Positions 43,560 through 51,870 of a stretch of DNA of 64,000 nucleotides are shown here, piece by piece (within the stretch, counting starts at the first letter, position 1; each line of letters opens with the position of its first letter). Location of the stretch: positions 62,001-126,000 of the forward strand of contig JACTMJ010000031.1 in NCBI GenBank assembly GCA_014584705.1. The letters run 5' to 3'. The notes under the pieces were generated by a model that saw nothing but the letters and a program-made list of their open reading frames with translations, was not told where the DNA came from and did not search any database. The position numbers and the translations under genes were made by a program. Origin of the DNA: Acidobacteriota bacterium. GTDB taxonomy: Bacteria; Acidobacteriota; Terriglobia; Bryobacterales; Bryobacteraceae.

Positions 43560-44021
43560 ATGGTGGAGTTACGGTATCCGGCGAGGGCGTATCTGCTTGT
43601 CGCCCTTCTGGGCGCGATGACGCTTGGCTATTCCTTGTCGCGGATCGCGGAGGCGAAGGAGTATCAGGATGCCTACCCCTTCCGTGCGCAGTTTGCCCGG
43701 TTGGCGGGCGTCAAGCCGCTCATCGCGGGCGAACGTCAGGTGGGCTACCTGAGTGACCAGGATCCTCGCCGCCAGGCTTATGCGCGTCTCTACTTCCCCA
43801 CCCAGTACGTGCTTGCGCCCACTCTGCTAGTGCCGCTTGAAGACGCCCGCGGCGCGAAGTTTGTGCTTGGAGACTTCACCCGGCAAGAGGACTACGCCGC
43901 CGTCGGCCGCAAGCTCGGGCTGGAACCCGTGAAAGAGTTTCCCATGGGCGTCGTGCTGTACCGGCGCATGGCCGCGCCCGCGCCTGAGAATCCGGCGTCC
44001 TTGGTTCCCCGGCACCCCTGA
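43560..44021 (+). CDS. Membrane-anchored protein, partner of a GT-C-like protein
   Basis: This 153-residue protein starts with one hydrophobic segment (AYLLVALLGAMTLGYSL) and continues in a soluble region. The part from VGYLSDQDP to LYFPTQYVLAPTLLVPL has the pattern I remember from small proteins encoded next to polytopic glycosyltransferases in several bacterial phyla. It heads an operon with the next gene 4 bases downstream, so co-expression is near certain. No enzyme motif is seen. It begins 42 bases after the DUF1080 gene and may share its transcript. Confidence 0.65.
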   Translation: MVELRYPARAYLLVALLGAMTLGYSLSRIAEAKEYQDAYPFRAQFARLAGVKPLIAGERQVGYLSDQDPRRQAYARLYFPTQYVLAPTLLVPLEDARGAKFVLGDFTRQEDYAAVGRKLGLEPVKEFPMGVVLYRRMAAPAPENPASLVPRHP

Positions 44022-44025
44022 CGCT

Positions 44026-45564
44026 ATGGACCTGCTGCCCATATTTCTGGCGATTCTCGCGGGCCTCGTGCCCGTCGCGGCGCTGCTGCCGGGAACGCAT
44101 TCGACGAACCCGGAAACTCCGCGCCGCTTCGGGTTCCTCCCTGGCGCGCCCGCACTCCTGCTGCTGTGGGTGAGCCTGGCCTTCCCCCTCGGGTCCGGTG
44201 TGATCGGGTTAGCCTATTTTGTGCTGCTCCTCACGGGCGTTGATTCCCCCTGGGTCGTCTATGCGGTGGTTGCGTGCTTCTCCGCCTGTGCTTGGTGGGT
44301 TCTCTCCCGAGGCCCGAAAGCGGAGATCGCCCCGGCAGATCCTCTTGCCCAGCCCGACGCCGGCCCTGCATTTCCGCTCAACTGGCTTCTCGGTATTCTG
44401 GCCGCGGTGTGCATGCTGGCCGTTCTTGCCTCCATGGCCGGGATCCTGGCGAAATCGCCCCACGGGGCGTGGGATTCCTGGGCCATCTGGAGCCTTCGTG
44501 GGAAGTTTTTCGCCGCTGGGGATGGGTTCTGGCGCAACGCGGTTGACCCCGGGTTTCACCTATCGCATCCTGAGTACCCGGTGATGTTCTCTTCCTTCCT
44601 TGGCTGGAGTTGGCGTCTGGCGGGAGTGGAGAATGCCGCGGTGCCGCAAGCGGTGGCCTATGCCTTTCTTCTCTCGCTCACCGGAATCGTGGGCGCGGGG
44701 ATCGGCCTGCTGCGCCGTGCGAGTCTGGCCTGGATGTCGATTCCCGTGCTGCTCTCCCCCATTGTGATGATGACCGTGCCGGCATCTCTCTACGCGGACC
44801 TCCCCATGGGGACGCTCAGCGCCGCCGCCGCCATGGCCCTTTTGTTGGGAATCGCATCGTCGCTGGATCCGCGATGTTTTGCGCTGGCGGGCATCTTCGC
44901 TTCCCTCTGTGCGTGGATGAAGGAAGAGGGGTTGCTGCACCTTGCCGTGTTGGGCGCGGTAGCGCTGGCGTTTGCATGGCTCGAAAGGCGAAGGGATCCG
45001 CGATGGTGGCGTCCCGTGGCTGCTTTTGCGGCATGCGCCGCGCCCGCGAGTCTGTTTTTTGCGTGGTTCCGCTTCGCGTTCGTGCCGGATGCAAGCCGTT
45101 TCGCCAGCGAGCCCGGACCGCGCGCCGCCGGCGGTAGCCTCACCGGGCGCCTCCTCGATCTCAGCCGCTACGGCGAAATTGCCGATCAGATCTGGCGAAT
45201 GCTTGCCACCATCGGGGGTTTGCTCACGCACCCTCTTGTATTCCTGGCTGCGGTGTTGCTCTTGCTGGGGATCCACCGCCGGCGGACGAAGAGTTTCGTG
45301 TTCCTTGCCGCGTGCGCGACGCTTGCTCTGCTCTGGGCGGGATACCTGGCGTCATTCATGCTCTTGAGCGCACGGCCCGGCACCGTGCTTGCCGCGTCGC
45401 TGCATCGTCTTTGGGTGCATACCTGGCCGCTGCTTGTGGTTGTCGTCTTCCTCTTGACCAAGTCGCCGGAAGATCTGGCCATTCCCATCCCCGCCAGGCT
45501 CAGCCGGACGGAGCGCAAGGAGGCGAAGGCCGCCCGCGGTCGCTCACGGAAGGGAGAGGTTTAA
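44026..45564 (+). CDS. Polytopic membrane protein, possible GT-C glycosyltransferase
   Basis: This 512-residue protein has about 11 hydrophobic segments. After the second or third comes HGAWDSWAIWSLRGKFF with an acidic residue in the first large loop. HLSHPEYPVMFSSFLGWSWRLAG follows. This combination (WDxWAIWxLR, then HPxYPxxxxxxxxW) is the pattern of lipid-phosphate-sugar-dependent GT-C enzymes annotated only as hypothetical membrane proteins. It would transfer a sugar on the periplasmic side. The C-terminus is basic. It overlaps the following Ntn-hydrolase gene by one base (TAATG, 45562-45566). Confidence 0.6.
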   Translation: MDLLPIFLAILAGLVPVAALLPGTHSTNPETPRRFGFLPGAPALLLLWVSLAFPLGSGVIGLAYFVLLLTGVDSPWVVYAVVACFSACAWWVLSRGPKAEIAPADPLAQPDAGPAFPLNWLLGILAAVCMLAVLASMAGILAKSPHGAWDSWAIWSLRGKFFAAGDGFWRNAVDPGFHLSHPEYPVMFSSFLGWSWRLAGVENAAVPQAVAYAFLLSLTGIVGAGIGLLRRASLAWMSIPVLLSPIVMMTVPASLYADLPMGTLSAAAAMALLLGIASSLDPRCFALAGIFASLCAWMKEEGLLHLAVLGAVALAFAWLERRRDPRWWRPVAAFAACAAPASLFFAWFRFAFVPDASRFASEPGPRAAGGSLTGRLLDLSRYGEIADQIWRMLATIGGLLTHPLVFLAAVLLLLGIHRRRTKSFVFLAACATLALLWAGYLASFMLLSARPGTVLAASLHRLWVHTWPLLVVVVFLLTKSPEDLAIPIPARLSRTERKEAKAARGRSRKGEV

Positions 45565-46433
45565 TGCCTGTCAGCAGTGCGAAAGGCGTTCCGCAACTTG
45601 CGCGCCGTGAGTTGCTCTTGGCTTTGCTTGCCGCATCCGGCGCGCGAGCGTACGCGCAACAGGCGCAGCCCGATAGCCCGCCCTATATCGAGGGCGGAAC
45701 CATCATCGTGGCGGCATGTTCGCGAGAGCGCATTGTGATCGCCGCGGATAGCAAGGCGAGTTTCCGCGCGGATGGATTTCAGGACGAAGTCTGCAAGCTT
45801 GCCAACCCGGCCTCGAAGTTGATCTACGCTGCATCCGGCCTCGCCGGGGTGGGCGATTGGAGCGCCGCGGACGAAGCGCGCGGCGTCGCGTCGCGCATTG
45901 TGGGCGATAACCCCTACCTGAGCGCAAGCACGCTCGGCAGCGTCGCGGAAGCATGGGCCAGGGCCATGGCGGCCAAGATGCGCACGATGCCCTCGTCCGT
46001 GTTCGCGCGGGACCGAACCGAATCGCATACCACGGCGCTGTTCGCGGGTCTCGACCGGGCGGATACCGTGAACCTAGTGAAAGCGATCGTGCAGCCGGTC
46101 GCGGCCGCCGGGGGCAAAATGGATGCCCGCACCAGTGTCGCCCCGCTGGAGATCCCGGCTTCCGGGACGCGCTATCTGGCCTTCGGGATGCCCGCCATCG
46201 CCATGGAGTTCCTGGCGCGGAAAACGCCCCGCGCCAAGGCGGAAGTGGAGCAGTGGCCGCGCTACTTCGCGGGTTCCGCGGATCTCGGCGAATCCATCGC
46301 CATCCGCCTTGTGGAACTCACAAGCTATTTCGAGACGCGCCAGGATCTGGTGGGTGGGGCCACCGCCGCCATTCGCATGGACGGCCGGAGCGGTGTTCGC
46401 TGGCTGCACCGGCCGCCGGCCTGCCTCCGGTAA
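45564..46433 (+). CDS. Exported proteasome-like Ntn-hydrolase
   Basis: This 289-residue protein has an N-terminal export signal with a twin-arginine-like start (LARRELLLALLAASGARAYAQ). It then has GG-T46, followed by IIVAACSRERIVIAADSK. Numbering from that Thr as residue 1, Asp17 (D62) and Lys33 (K78) fall exactly where the proteasome beta/HslV catalytic triad requires. The strand AASKLIYAASGLAG and the block GTRYLAFGMPAIAMEFL match the proteasome fold in outline; the Ser129/Ser169 helpers do not obviously match. A propeptide of 45 residues would be removed at GG|T. It is translationally coupled to the GT-C-like gene. The substrate is unknown; proteolysis, amidase activity or glycan-peptide cleavage are open. 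Confidence 0.75.
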   Translation: MPVSSAKGVPQLARRELLLALLAASGARAYAQQAQPDSPPYIEGGTIIVAACSRERIVIAADSKASFRADGFQDEVCKLANPASKLIYAASGLAGVGDWSAADEARGVASRIVGDNPYLSASTLGSVAEAWARAMAAKMRTMPSSVFARDRTESHTTALFAGLDRADTVNLVKAIVQPVAAAGGKMDARTSVAPLEIPASGTRYLAFGMPAIAMEFLARKTPRAKAEVEQWPRYFAGSADLGESIAIRLVELTSYFETRQDLVGGATAAIRMDGRSGVRWLHRPPACLR

Positions 46434-46434
46434 C

Positions 46435-46451
46435 TCCGGCAAACTGCCGGA
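46435..46451 (+). terminator. Terminator hairpin after the Ntn-hydrolase gene
   Basis: TCCGGCA/TGCCGGA forms a perfect 7-bp stem with an AAC loop, beginning 1 base after the stop codon and followed by TTCTCC. It ends the operon from 43560. Confidence 0.5.
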
Positions 46452-46533
46452 TTCTCCTCATTGGGCGCGGGTTGCCCCAGCCCGCCATACACGTTCCCCA
46501 ACGGCTCAGTTCGAGGCCCGCATCGTCCCGCGG

Positions 46534-47445
46534 CTACGCATCGGAAGCGCAGGCTTCCAATACGCCGGGCAGCCACGCTTCAAACCACGAGTGAAACTCC
46601 GCCATCTTCTGCTGCCGTTCAAAGCTGAGCGGAACCGCCGGAGGAACTGCGATTCGCCGCCGCAACGCCATCGCGGCTTTCACCACGCTGGCATTGGGGA
46701 ATTCATCGAACCAGTTGCAGAATTCCTGCACGTAGCCGTCCAGCCGGGCCGCACGCGCTTCGTCCGCTCTCTGCATGGAGCCATGGAACGCCAGATACAG
46801 CTCGGGCACCGCGCAGGCGATCCCCGAAATGCACCCGATCCCCGGATGCCGCCAGACCTCTCGCAACAAACGGTCCGCTCCGTTCAGCAGATGGAAGGGG
46901 CGCGCGGATCGCTTTTCAATCAGCCACTCCATGCGCGATGCCTCGCCGCTCGAATCCTTCACGCCGGCGATGGCGCCCTCCTCCAACAATTGCCAAACCG
47001 TATCCAGCGCAATCGGGTTCGTGTAGGCGGGGATGTGGTATGCCAGAATCGGCACCTTAACGCCCACGCGGCGGGCCACCTCGCGATAGAAGGTCTTGAG
47101 TTCCTCCTGCCCGTAACGGAAGTAATAAGGCGGCATCACCAGCAATCCGTCGCAGCCGATCTGCACGGCGTGCTGGGCGAGTTCCACGGTTCCTTCCAGC
47201 GTGGAGTGCGTCACCCCCGCGATCACGGGCAACGCGGCCCGCTTTCGGGCGAATTCCAGGATCTTGATTCGTTCCGGCAGATCGAAATGCACCATATCCC
47301 CGGTGCTGCCTAGCACGACGATTCCGGAGAGCGGGTACTTGCAAAGGAAATCGACGGATTCCAGGAACCCGGCCAGATTGGGCTCGTAGCTGTCGGCCCG
47401 GAGCGGGGTAACCGACGCGGCCATTACGCCTTCAAAGAGAGACAC
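46534..47445 (-). CDS. DapA/N-acetylneuraminate-lyase-family protein
   Basis: This protein of 303 residues has the (beta/alpha)8 lyase pattern. GIVVLGSTGDMVHFD corresponds to the substrate-binding GTTGE-type loop. The Schiff-base lysine lies in GVKDSSGEASRM, and the paired tyrosine in AYHIPAYTNP. The family includes dihydrodipicolinate synthase and sugar-acid aldolases; the non-GTTGE loop argues against a standard DapA, so the substrate is open. The GTG start at 47445 has GAGG 5 bases upstream; the frame extends to 47529. It is a single gene, convergent with the Ntn-hydrolase operon. Confidence 0.85.
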   Translation of the reverse strand: MSLFEGVMAASVTPLRADSYEPNLAGFLESVDFLCKYPLSGIVVLGSTGDMVHFDLPERIKILEFARKRAALPVIAGVTHSTLEGTVELAQHAVQIGCDGLLVMPPYYFRYGQEELKTFYREVARRVGVKVPILAYHIPAYTNPIALDTVWQLLEEGAIAGVKDSSGEASRMEWLIEKRSARPFHLLNGADRLLREVWRHPGIGCISGIACAVPELYLAFHGSMQRADEARAARLDGYVQEFCNWFDEFPNASVVKAAMALRRRIAVPPAVPLSFERQQKMAEFHSWFEAWLPGVLEACASDA

Positions 47446-47559
47446 AGACACCTCGGGGCAAACCGAAATTTCAGCATATCGAAGAATCGCCCGGCCGGAT
47501 ATCCATTTTGACCGTATCCGAACCAACAAGCCGGCAGCCGGCGTCGGAAACCCGCCTCG

Positions 47560-48330
47560 CTACAGTTTCAAGAAACTTCGCAGGCGTTTCGTCTGCACGC
47601 GGCTCACCGGCACCACGGTCTGGGCCTTGTCGTCCATCCGGAGCTGGTAGCTCGATTTGAACCACGGAATCACTTCCCGAATGTGGTTCACGTTCACCAG
47701 ATAAGAGCGATGCACCCGCCAGAAAAGATCCTGGTCGAGGCTGGATTGCAGGTCTTCGAGGGTCCGGAAATTGCATGTTCCTTCCACGTTGGAGCAAACC
47801 ACCGTGATGAGGCCGTCGTCGATGGTGGCGAAGACGATTTCCTGTTCATCGACGATGAAATTCCGGTTCTGCGCCTTCACCATCAGCTTGTTGTTGCGCG
47901 GTCCCGCGAAACGTGGCGTGGCGTCCGTTGGTTCCGGGGGATGGAGTTTCGCTTTCTCGGCGAGTTGGCGCCGGGCCCGCTCCATCGTCACATCCAGCCG
48001 TTCTTTCTCGATCGGTTTTAGGAGATAGTCGAACGCTTCCTCACGAAACGCTTCCACCGCATACTGCTCGTAGGCCGTCGTGAGGATAAACGCGGGCGCC
48101 GGAATCCGCTTTTCCCGCAGCCGGCGAATCACATTCAACCCATCGAAACCGGGCATCTGCACATCGAGGAACACCAGATCGGGTTCAAAGTCCTCGATCA
48201 GTTGCAAGGCTTCCACGCCGTTGCCCGCGAACCCCAGGATTTCCACGTCGCGGAACTCTCTCAGCAGGTACGAAAGTTCTTCCCGAGCCAACTCTTCGTC
48301 GTCGACGATCAACGTTGAGATTGCCCCCAA
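47560..48330 (-). CDS. LytTR-type response regulator
   Basis: This 256-residue two-domain regulator has a receiver with TLIVDDEELAREELS and phospho-acceptor DLVFLDVQMPGFDG. The C-terminal LytTR DNA-binding domain has TLEDLQSSLDQDLFWRVHRSYLVNVNHIREV and ends with VPVSRVQTKRLRSFLKL. TTG at 48330 is taken since GGGGG is 4 bases upstream; TTG 48345 is possible. No LytS-type kinase is in the window, so it is an orphan. It is divergent from the inositol-phosphate synthase gene. LytTR regulators often control secretion, polysaccharide or virulence genes. Confidence 0.9.
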   Translation of the reverse strand: MGAISTLIVDDEELAREELSYLLREFRDVEILGFAGNGVEALQLIEDFEPDLVFLDVQMPGFDGLNVIRRLREKRIPAPAFILTTAYEQYAVEAFREEAFDYLLKPIEKERLDVTMERARRQLAEKAKLHPPEPTDATPRFAGPRNNKLMVKAQNRNFIVDEQEIVFATIDDGLITVVCSNVEGTCNFRTLEDLQSSLDQDLFWRVHRSYLVNVNHIREVIPWFKSSYQLRMDDKAQTVVPVSRVQTKRLRSFLKL

Positions 48331-48438
48331 GTTGCCCCCTTTCAAGGAGCGCGGAGAAGCCGCCCCTCAAGCACAATGGTAAACTACGTCATTGGCCTCC
48401 GCTTCCAACCTTTGGCGTTGAGGCTGAGGAGAGGTCCA

Positions 48439-49758
48439 TTGCAAAGTAATCAAACCCCGACGATCGCGCCAGCGGAAGGAAAACTGGGCGTTCTGATCCC
48501 AGGTATGGGCGCGGTCACCACCACCTTTATCGCGGGTGTCGCCGCTATCCGGAAAGGGCTCGGAAACCCCATCGGGTCGCTGACCCAGATGGGGACCATT
48601 CGGCTCGGCAAACGTACCGACAACCGGAGCCCCAAGATCAAGGAATTTGTCCCTCTCGCGGGCCTGGATGATCTGGTCTTCGGCGGATGGGACATTTTTC
48701 CGGACAACATGTATGAAGCGTCCGTGAAAGCGGATGTGCTGACTCCGCAGACGCTCGCCCCCATAAAGGACGAACTCGCCGCCATCCAGCCGATGAGCGC
48801 GGTCTTCGACAAGAACTATGTGAAGCTGATTGACGGCCCCAACGTCAAGCGGGGCGCCACGCTCATGGACAAGGCCGAAATGCTGATGGAGGATATCCGT
48901 CAGTTCAAGGAACGCAACAACTGCTCCCGCCTCGTCATGATCTGGTGCGGCTCCACGGAGGTTTTCCATTCGAAGATTCACGTGCATGAAACGATGGAGG
49001 CCTTCGAAGCCGGTTTGCGGAACAACGATCCCGCGATCGCCCCCAGCCAGGTCTATGCGTATGCCGCCCTCAAGCTGGGCGTCCCCTTCATCAACGGCGC
49101 GCCCAACCTCACCACGGATGTGCCCGCTCTATCCGGCTTCGCACGCGAGAGCGGCATCCCCATCGCGGGCAAGGACTTTAAGACCGGCCAGACCTTCATG
49201 AAGACCCTGCTCGCCCCGGGCCTGAAATCCCGCATGCTGGGCGTTTCCGGCTGGTTCTCCACCAATATCCTGGGCAACCGCGACGGCGAAGTTCTTCACG
49301 ACCCCGGCAGCTTCAAGACCAAGGAAGAAACCAAGCTCTCGGTGCTCGACACCATTTTCCAGCCGCACCTTTACCCGGAGCTGTACAAGGATCTCTACCA
49401 TGCCGTGCGGATCAATTACTATCCTCCCCGCGGCGACGCGAAAGAAGGCTGGGACAACATCGACATCTTCGGCTGGCTGAATTACCCGATGCAGATCAAG
49501 GTGAACTTCCTCTGCCGCGATTCGATTCTCGCCGCTCCGCTGGTGCTCGATCTGGTGCTGTTCACCGATCTTGCGCAGCGTTCCGGAATGCGCGGCATTC
49601 AGGAATGGCTCTCGTTCTACTTCAAGGGGCCGATGACGGCGCCCGGCCTCTATCCGGAGCACGACATCTTTATCCAGTTGATGAAGCTCAAGAACACCCT
49701 GCGCTGGATGATGGGCGAAAATCTCATCACGCACCTCGGGCTCGAATACTACGATTAG
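48439..49758 (+). CDS. ino1: Myo-inositol-1-phosphate synthase family protein
   Basis: This 439-residue protein converts glucose-6-phosphate to inositol-1-phosphate for inositol lipids or solutes. It has the Rossmann GVLIPGMGAVTTTFIAG, then the family segments MWCGSTEV-like (LVMIWCGSTEVFHSK), PFINGAPNLTTD, and AGKDFKTGQTFMKTLLAPGL with the catalytic Lys. It ends with NTLRWMMGENLITHLGLEYYD. The frame opens at 48376, but TTG 48439 has GGAGAGG 4 bases upstream and gives the normal length. Inositol synthesis is common in Acidobacteria that make inositol lipids. It is divergent from the LytTR gene and may be followed in one transcript by the epimerase. Confidence 0.93.
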   Translation: MQSNQTPTIAPAEGKLGVLIPGMGAVTTTFIAGVAAIRKGLGNPIGSLTQMGTIRLGKRTDNRSPKIKEFVPLAGLDDLVFGGWDIFPDNMYEASVKADVLTPQTLAPIKDELAAIQPMSAVFDKNYVKLIDGPNVKRGATLMDKAEMLMEDIRQFKERNNCSRLVMIWCGSTEVFHSKIHVHETMEAFEAGLRNNDPAIAPSQVYAYAALKLGVPFINGAPNLTTDVPALSGFARESGIPIAGKDFKTGQTFMKTLLAPGLKSRMLGVSGWFSTNILGNRDGEVLHDPGSFKTKEETKLSVLDTIFQPHLYPELYKDLYHAVRINYYPPRGDAKEGWDNIDIFGWLNYPMQIKVNFLCRDSILAAPLVLDLVLFTDLAQRSGMRGIQEWLSFYFKGPMTAPGLYPEHDIFIQLMKLKNTLRWMMGENLITHLGLEYYD

Positions 49759-49803
49759 GCATGGACGGGCGGGCGCGCCTGGCGTCCGCCCTCCATCGTA
49801 CTC

Positions 49804-50796
49804 ATGAGAATCCTCATCATCGGCGGCAACCTCTTCATCGGGCGGCTGCTCCTCGGCGAATTATTAGAGCAGGGCCACGAGCTGAGCGTCCTGCATCGCG
49901 GCGAGAATCACACCTTCGGCCCCCACGTTCAGAACCTGCAAGCCGATCGGAACGACCCCGCGGCCGTGAAGGCGGCTATCGGCGGCACGCGCTTCGATGT
50001 TGTGTTCGATAACGTCTACGATTGGGAACGTGGCACCACGGCGGAGCAGGTGCGCGGGTGCGCGCTCGCCGCGCAGCCGGACCGCCTCCACCGCTACGTC
50101 TTCATGTCCAGCGTTGCGGCCTACTACGAGGGGCTGGAGCATGAGGAGAGCGACAAGCTTGCCCCAGCCGATTGCCCGGATGTCTATGCCCGCAACAAAG
50201 CGTCGAGCGAGCGCGCGCTCTTTAAGCTTCACCAGCAGCGCGGCCTTCCCCTGGTGACGTTCCGCCCGCCCTATGTGTACGGGCCGGGGAATCCTTTTTA
50301 CCGGGAGGCGTTCTTCTGGGACCGCCTGCTTCTTGGCCGCCCGATTATCGTTCCGGGCGACGGTGGACGCCTGATGCAGTTCGTTCACGTTCAGGATCTG
50401 GTGACCTGCTGTGTCCGTTCGCTTGAAGAGCCTTCCGCCGTAGGGGAGGCGTTCAACGTGGCGCACGCGGAACCGGTAACGCAGCTTGAGGTCGTCGAGG
50501 CGCTGGCGGCCGCGGCCGGAGAGACCCCTGAGGTCGTCTTCGTCCCCAGGGATCTGATCGAGCGCGAGGGTGGTAACCAGATGCGGGAACCACTCTATTT
50601 CGGCACGTACTTCGACATGCCGCCCATCACAACGAAGATCGAAAAAGCCCGCGAGCGGCTGCATTTTGAGCCGCTCGGTTTTGCCGAAGGCCTTGGGCAA
50701 ACCTTCGACGCTTACCTCGAATCGGGAATGCGCCGCACGGAGATCGATTTCGGCTTCGAAGACCGGCTGATCGCGCTTGCCGGAAAGTCCAATTAG
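49804..50796 (+). CDS. NAD-dependent epimerase/dehydratase
   Basis: This 330-residue short-chain dehydrogenase of the extended type has the nucleotide motif GGNLFIGRLLLGELL (GxxGxxG variant), VVFDNVYDWE, then SSVAAYYEG with YARNKASSE holding the Tyr/Lys pair of the active site (YxxxK with YARNK). FRPPYVYGPGNP follows. It resembles bacterial sugar-nucleotide epimerases and the chloroplast CSP41-like group. The substrate is not known. It begins 46 bases after the inositol-phosphate synthase gene on the same strand. Its 3' end overlaps by four bases the convergent DUF1080 gene. Confidence 0.8.
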   Translation: MRILIIGGNLFIGRLLLGELLEQGHELSVLHRGENHTFGPHVQNLQADRNDPAAVKAAIGGTRFDVVFDNVYDWERGTTAEQVRGCALAAQPDRLHRYVFMSSVAAYYEGLEHEESDKLAPADCPDVYARNKASSERALFKLHQQRGLPLVTFRPPYVYGPGNPFYREAFFWDRLLLGRPIIVPGDGGRLMQFVHVQDLVTCCVRSLEEPSAVGEAFNVAHAEPVTQLEVVEALAAAAGETPEVVFVPRDLIEREGGNQMREPLYFGTYFDMPPITTKIEKARERLHFEPLGFAEGLGQTFDAYLESGMRRTEIDFGFEDRLIALAGKSN

Positions 50797-51740
50797 AATC
50801 GTCTCACGCGCAGCTTTCGGAACCAGGTCTCCTGGCCGTCGTGGTTTTGCACCGCCACCCGCATGGGCTGTTTCCGGGTGATTCCCGCGATGCTGCGATA
50901 ATTGCTGCGCGCCACGGCCTGCTCGAGTTCCGCTGAGTCCAGATCGTAGTGCAGAATCCGTACCCCGTTCATCCAGTGCTCCACGCTCGGGCCGTCCACG
51001 ACGATGCAGCTTTCGTTCCATTCCCCGGACGGCCGTCCTTCAATCGAAGTGGGCGCGAAGATATCGTAGAGCGCGCCGTTGCTGTGGATCGGGTCCACCA
51101 GGCTTCCGTCGAAATGCCCGTCGTCGGAAATCTGCATCTCCAGTCCGGCTGCCTTCCACGTGCGCATGTAGTGGTCGTAGGCCAGGAGATGCAGGAAGGG
51201 TCCGGTGAAGTGCGCTACGCCGGCGGCGAGAAGCCCGAGGATCAGGCCTCGCACGAGGTCCAGCTTCAGAAAACCGCGCCGAAGAAATAGCAGCAGCAAT
51301 CCCAGAAGGATCCCTCCCGCCATCGCCAGTTCCGCATTCCGAACTCTTGCCGGAAGGGTCATCTGTCCGCGCCACTGGTCCTCGCGAACGTTGTAGATGA
51401 TGCCGGAATTCCCTCCGCGTGCCAACTTCCACTCCGCGCAGAAGGCGAAGTTGTCAAACGCCTCCCGCGTGATAATATCGGCCCCCCAGGGGCCGCCCGG
51501 CAAAGTGCGCAGCAGCCCGTTTTCCACTCGCCAGAAGCGGTTGTCGATTTCCTTGTCGTGCAGAAAGCGCCATGCACCAAGTCCGTGCCCGTCGAAAAGG
51601 GGCTGCCATGCGGGCGAATCATCGAAGAACGCGGCATCGCGGCGATGGGGCGGGCCCTGGGCGAAGAGGCCTGAGGAAAGCGCAAGGAGAAGGGTGAGCG
51701 CGGCCAGAGAGAGGCACGACCGAAAACGGGGTATTCGCAT
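50793..51740 (-). CDS. DUF1080 protein split by an inserted transmembrane hairpin
   Basis: This 315-residue protein has a signal peptide (CLSLAALTLLLALSSGLFAQ) and a DUF1080 domain. The first half (about 42-120) has AWQPLFDGHGLGAWRF, RVENGLLR and EWKLARGGNSGIIYNV. The second half (about 197-315) has GLEMQISDDGHFDG, NGALYDIFAPTS, SGEWNESCIVVDGPSVEHWMNG and QNHDGQETWFRKLRVR. Between them, at about 121-196, lies an extra region with two hydrophobic segments (about 138-153 and 162-185). In normal family members the two halves are joined by a short loop. ATG 51740 begins the signal. It is divergent from the acetylxylan-esterase-like gene. Confidence 0.8.
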   Translation of the reverse strand: MRIPRFRSCLSLAALTLLLALSSGLFAQGPPHRRDAAFFDDSPAWQPLFDGHGLGAWRFLHDKEIDNRFWRVENGLLRTLPGGPWGADIITREAFDNFAFCAEWKLARGGNSGIIYNVREDQWRGQMTLPARVRNAELAMAGGILLGLLLLFLRRGFLKLDLVRGLILGLLAAGVAHFTGPFLHLLAYDHYMRTWKAAGLEMQISDDGHFDGSLVDPIHSNGALYDIFAPTSIEGRPSGEWNESCIVVDGPSVEHWMNGVRILHYDLDSAELEQAVARSNYRSIAGITRKQPMRVAVQNHDGQETWFRKLRVRRF

Positions 51741-51857
51741 GACAGTGGAAATCCGGCTGAGTTTTCGTTTTCGACTATATCGAAATCCCGGGGAAGAATC
51801 GCGCAGGTCCGTCGCGGAGACGATTGGGTTCCTCGGGGACCCCGAAAGCGGCGCGCA

Positions 51858-51863
51858 TATAAT
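51858..51863 (+). promoter_or_regulatory. TATAAT box directly before the esterase-like gene
   Basis: A perfect TATAAT ends 7 bases before the ATG at 51871. If it is a -10 element, transcription would start at about the ATG and the mRNA would have no leader. No good -35 was found at normal spacing. The other in-frame ATG (51862) would lie inside the box. Confidence 0.35.
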
Positions 51864-51870
51864 GGCGGGC

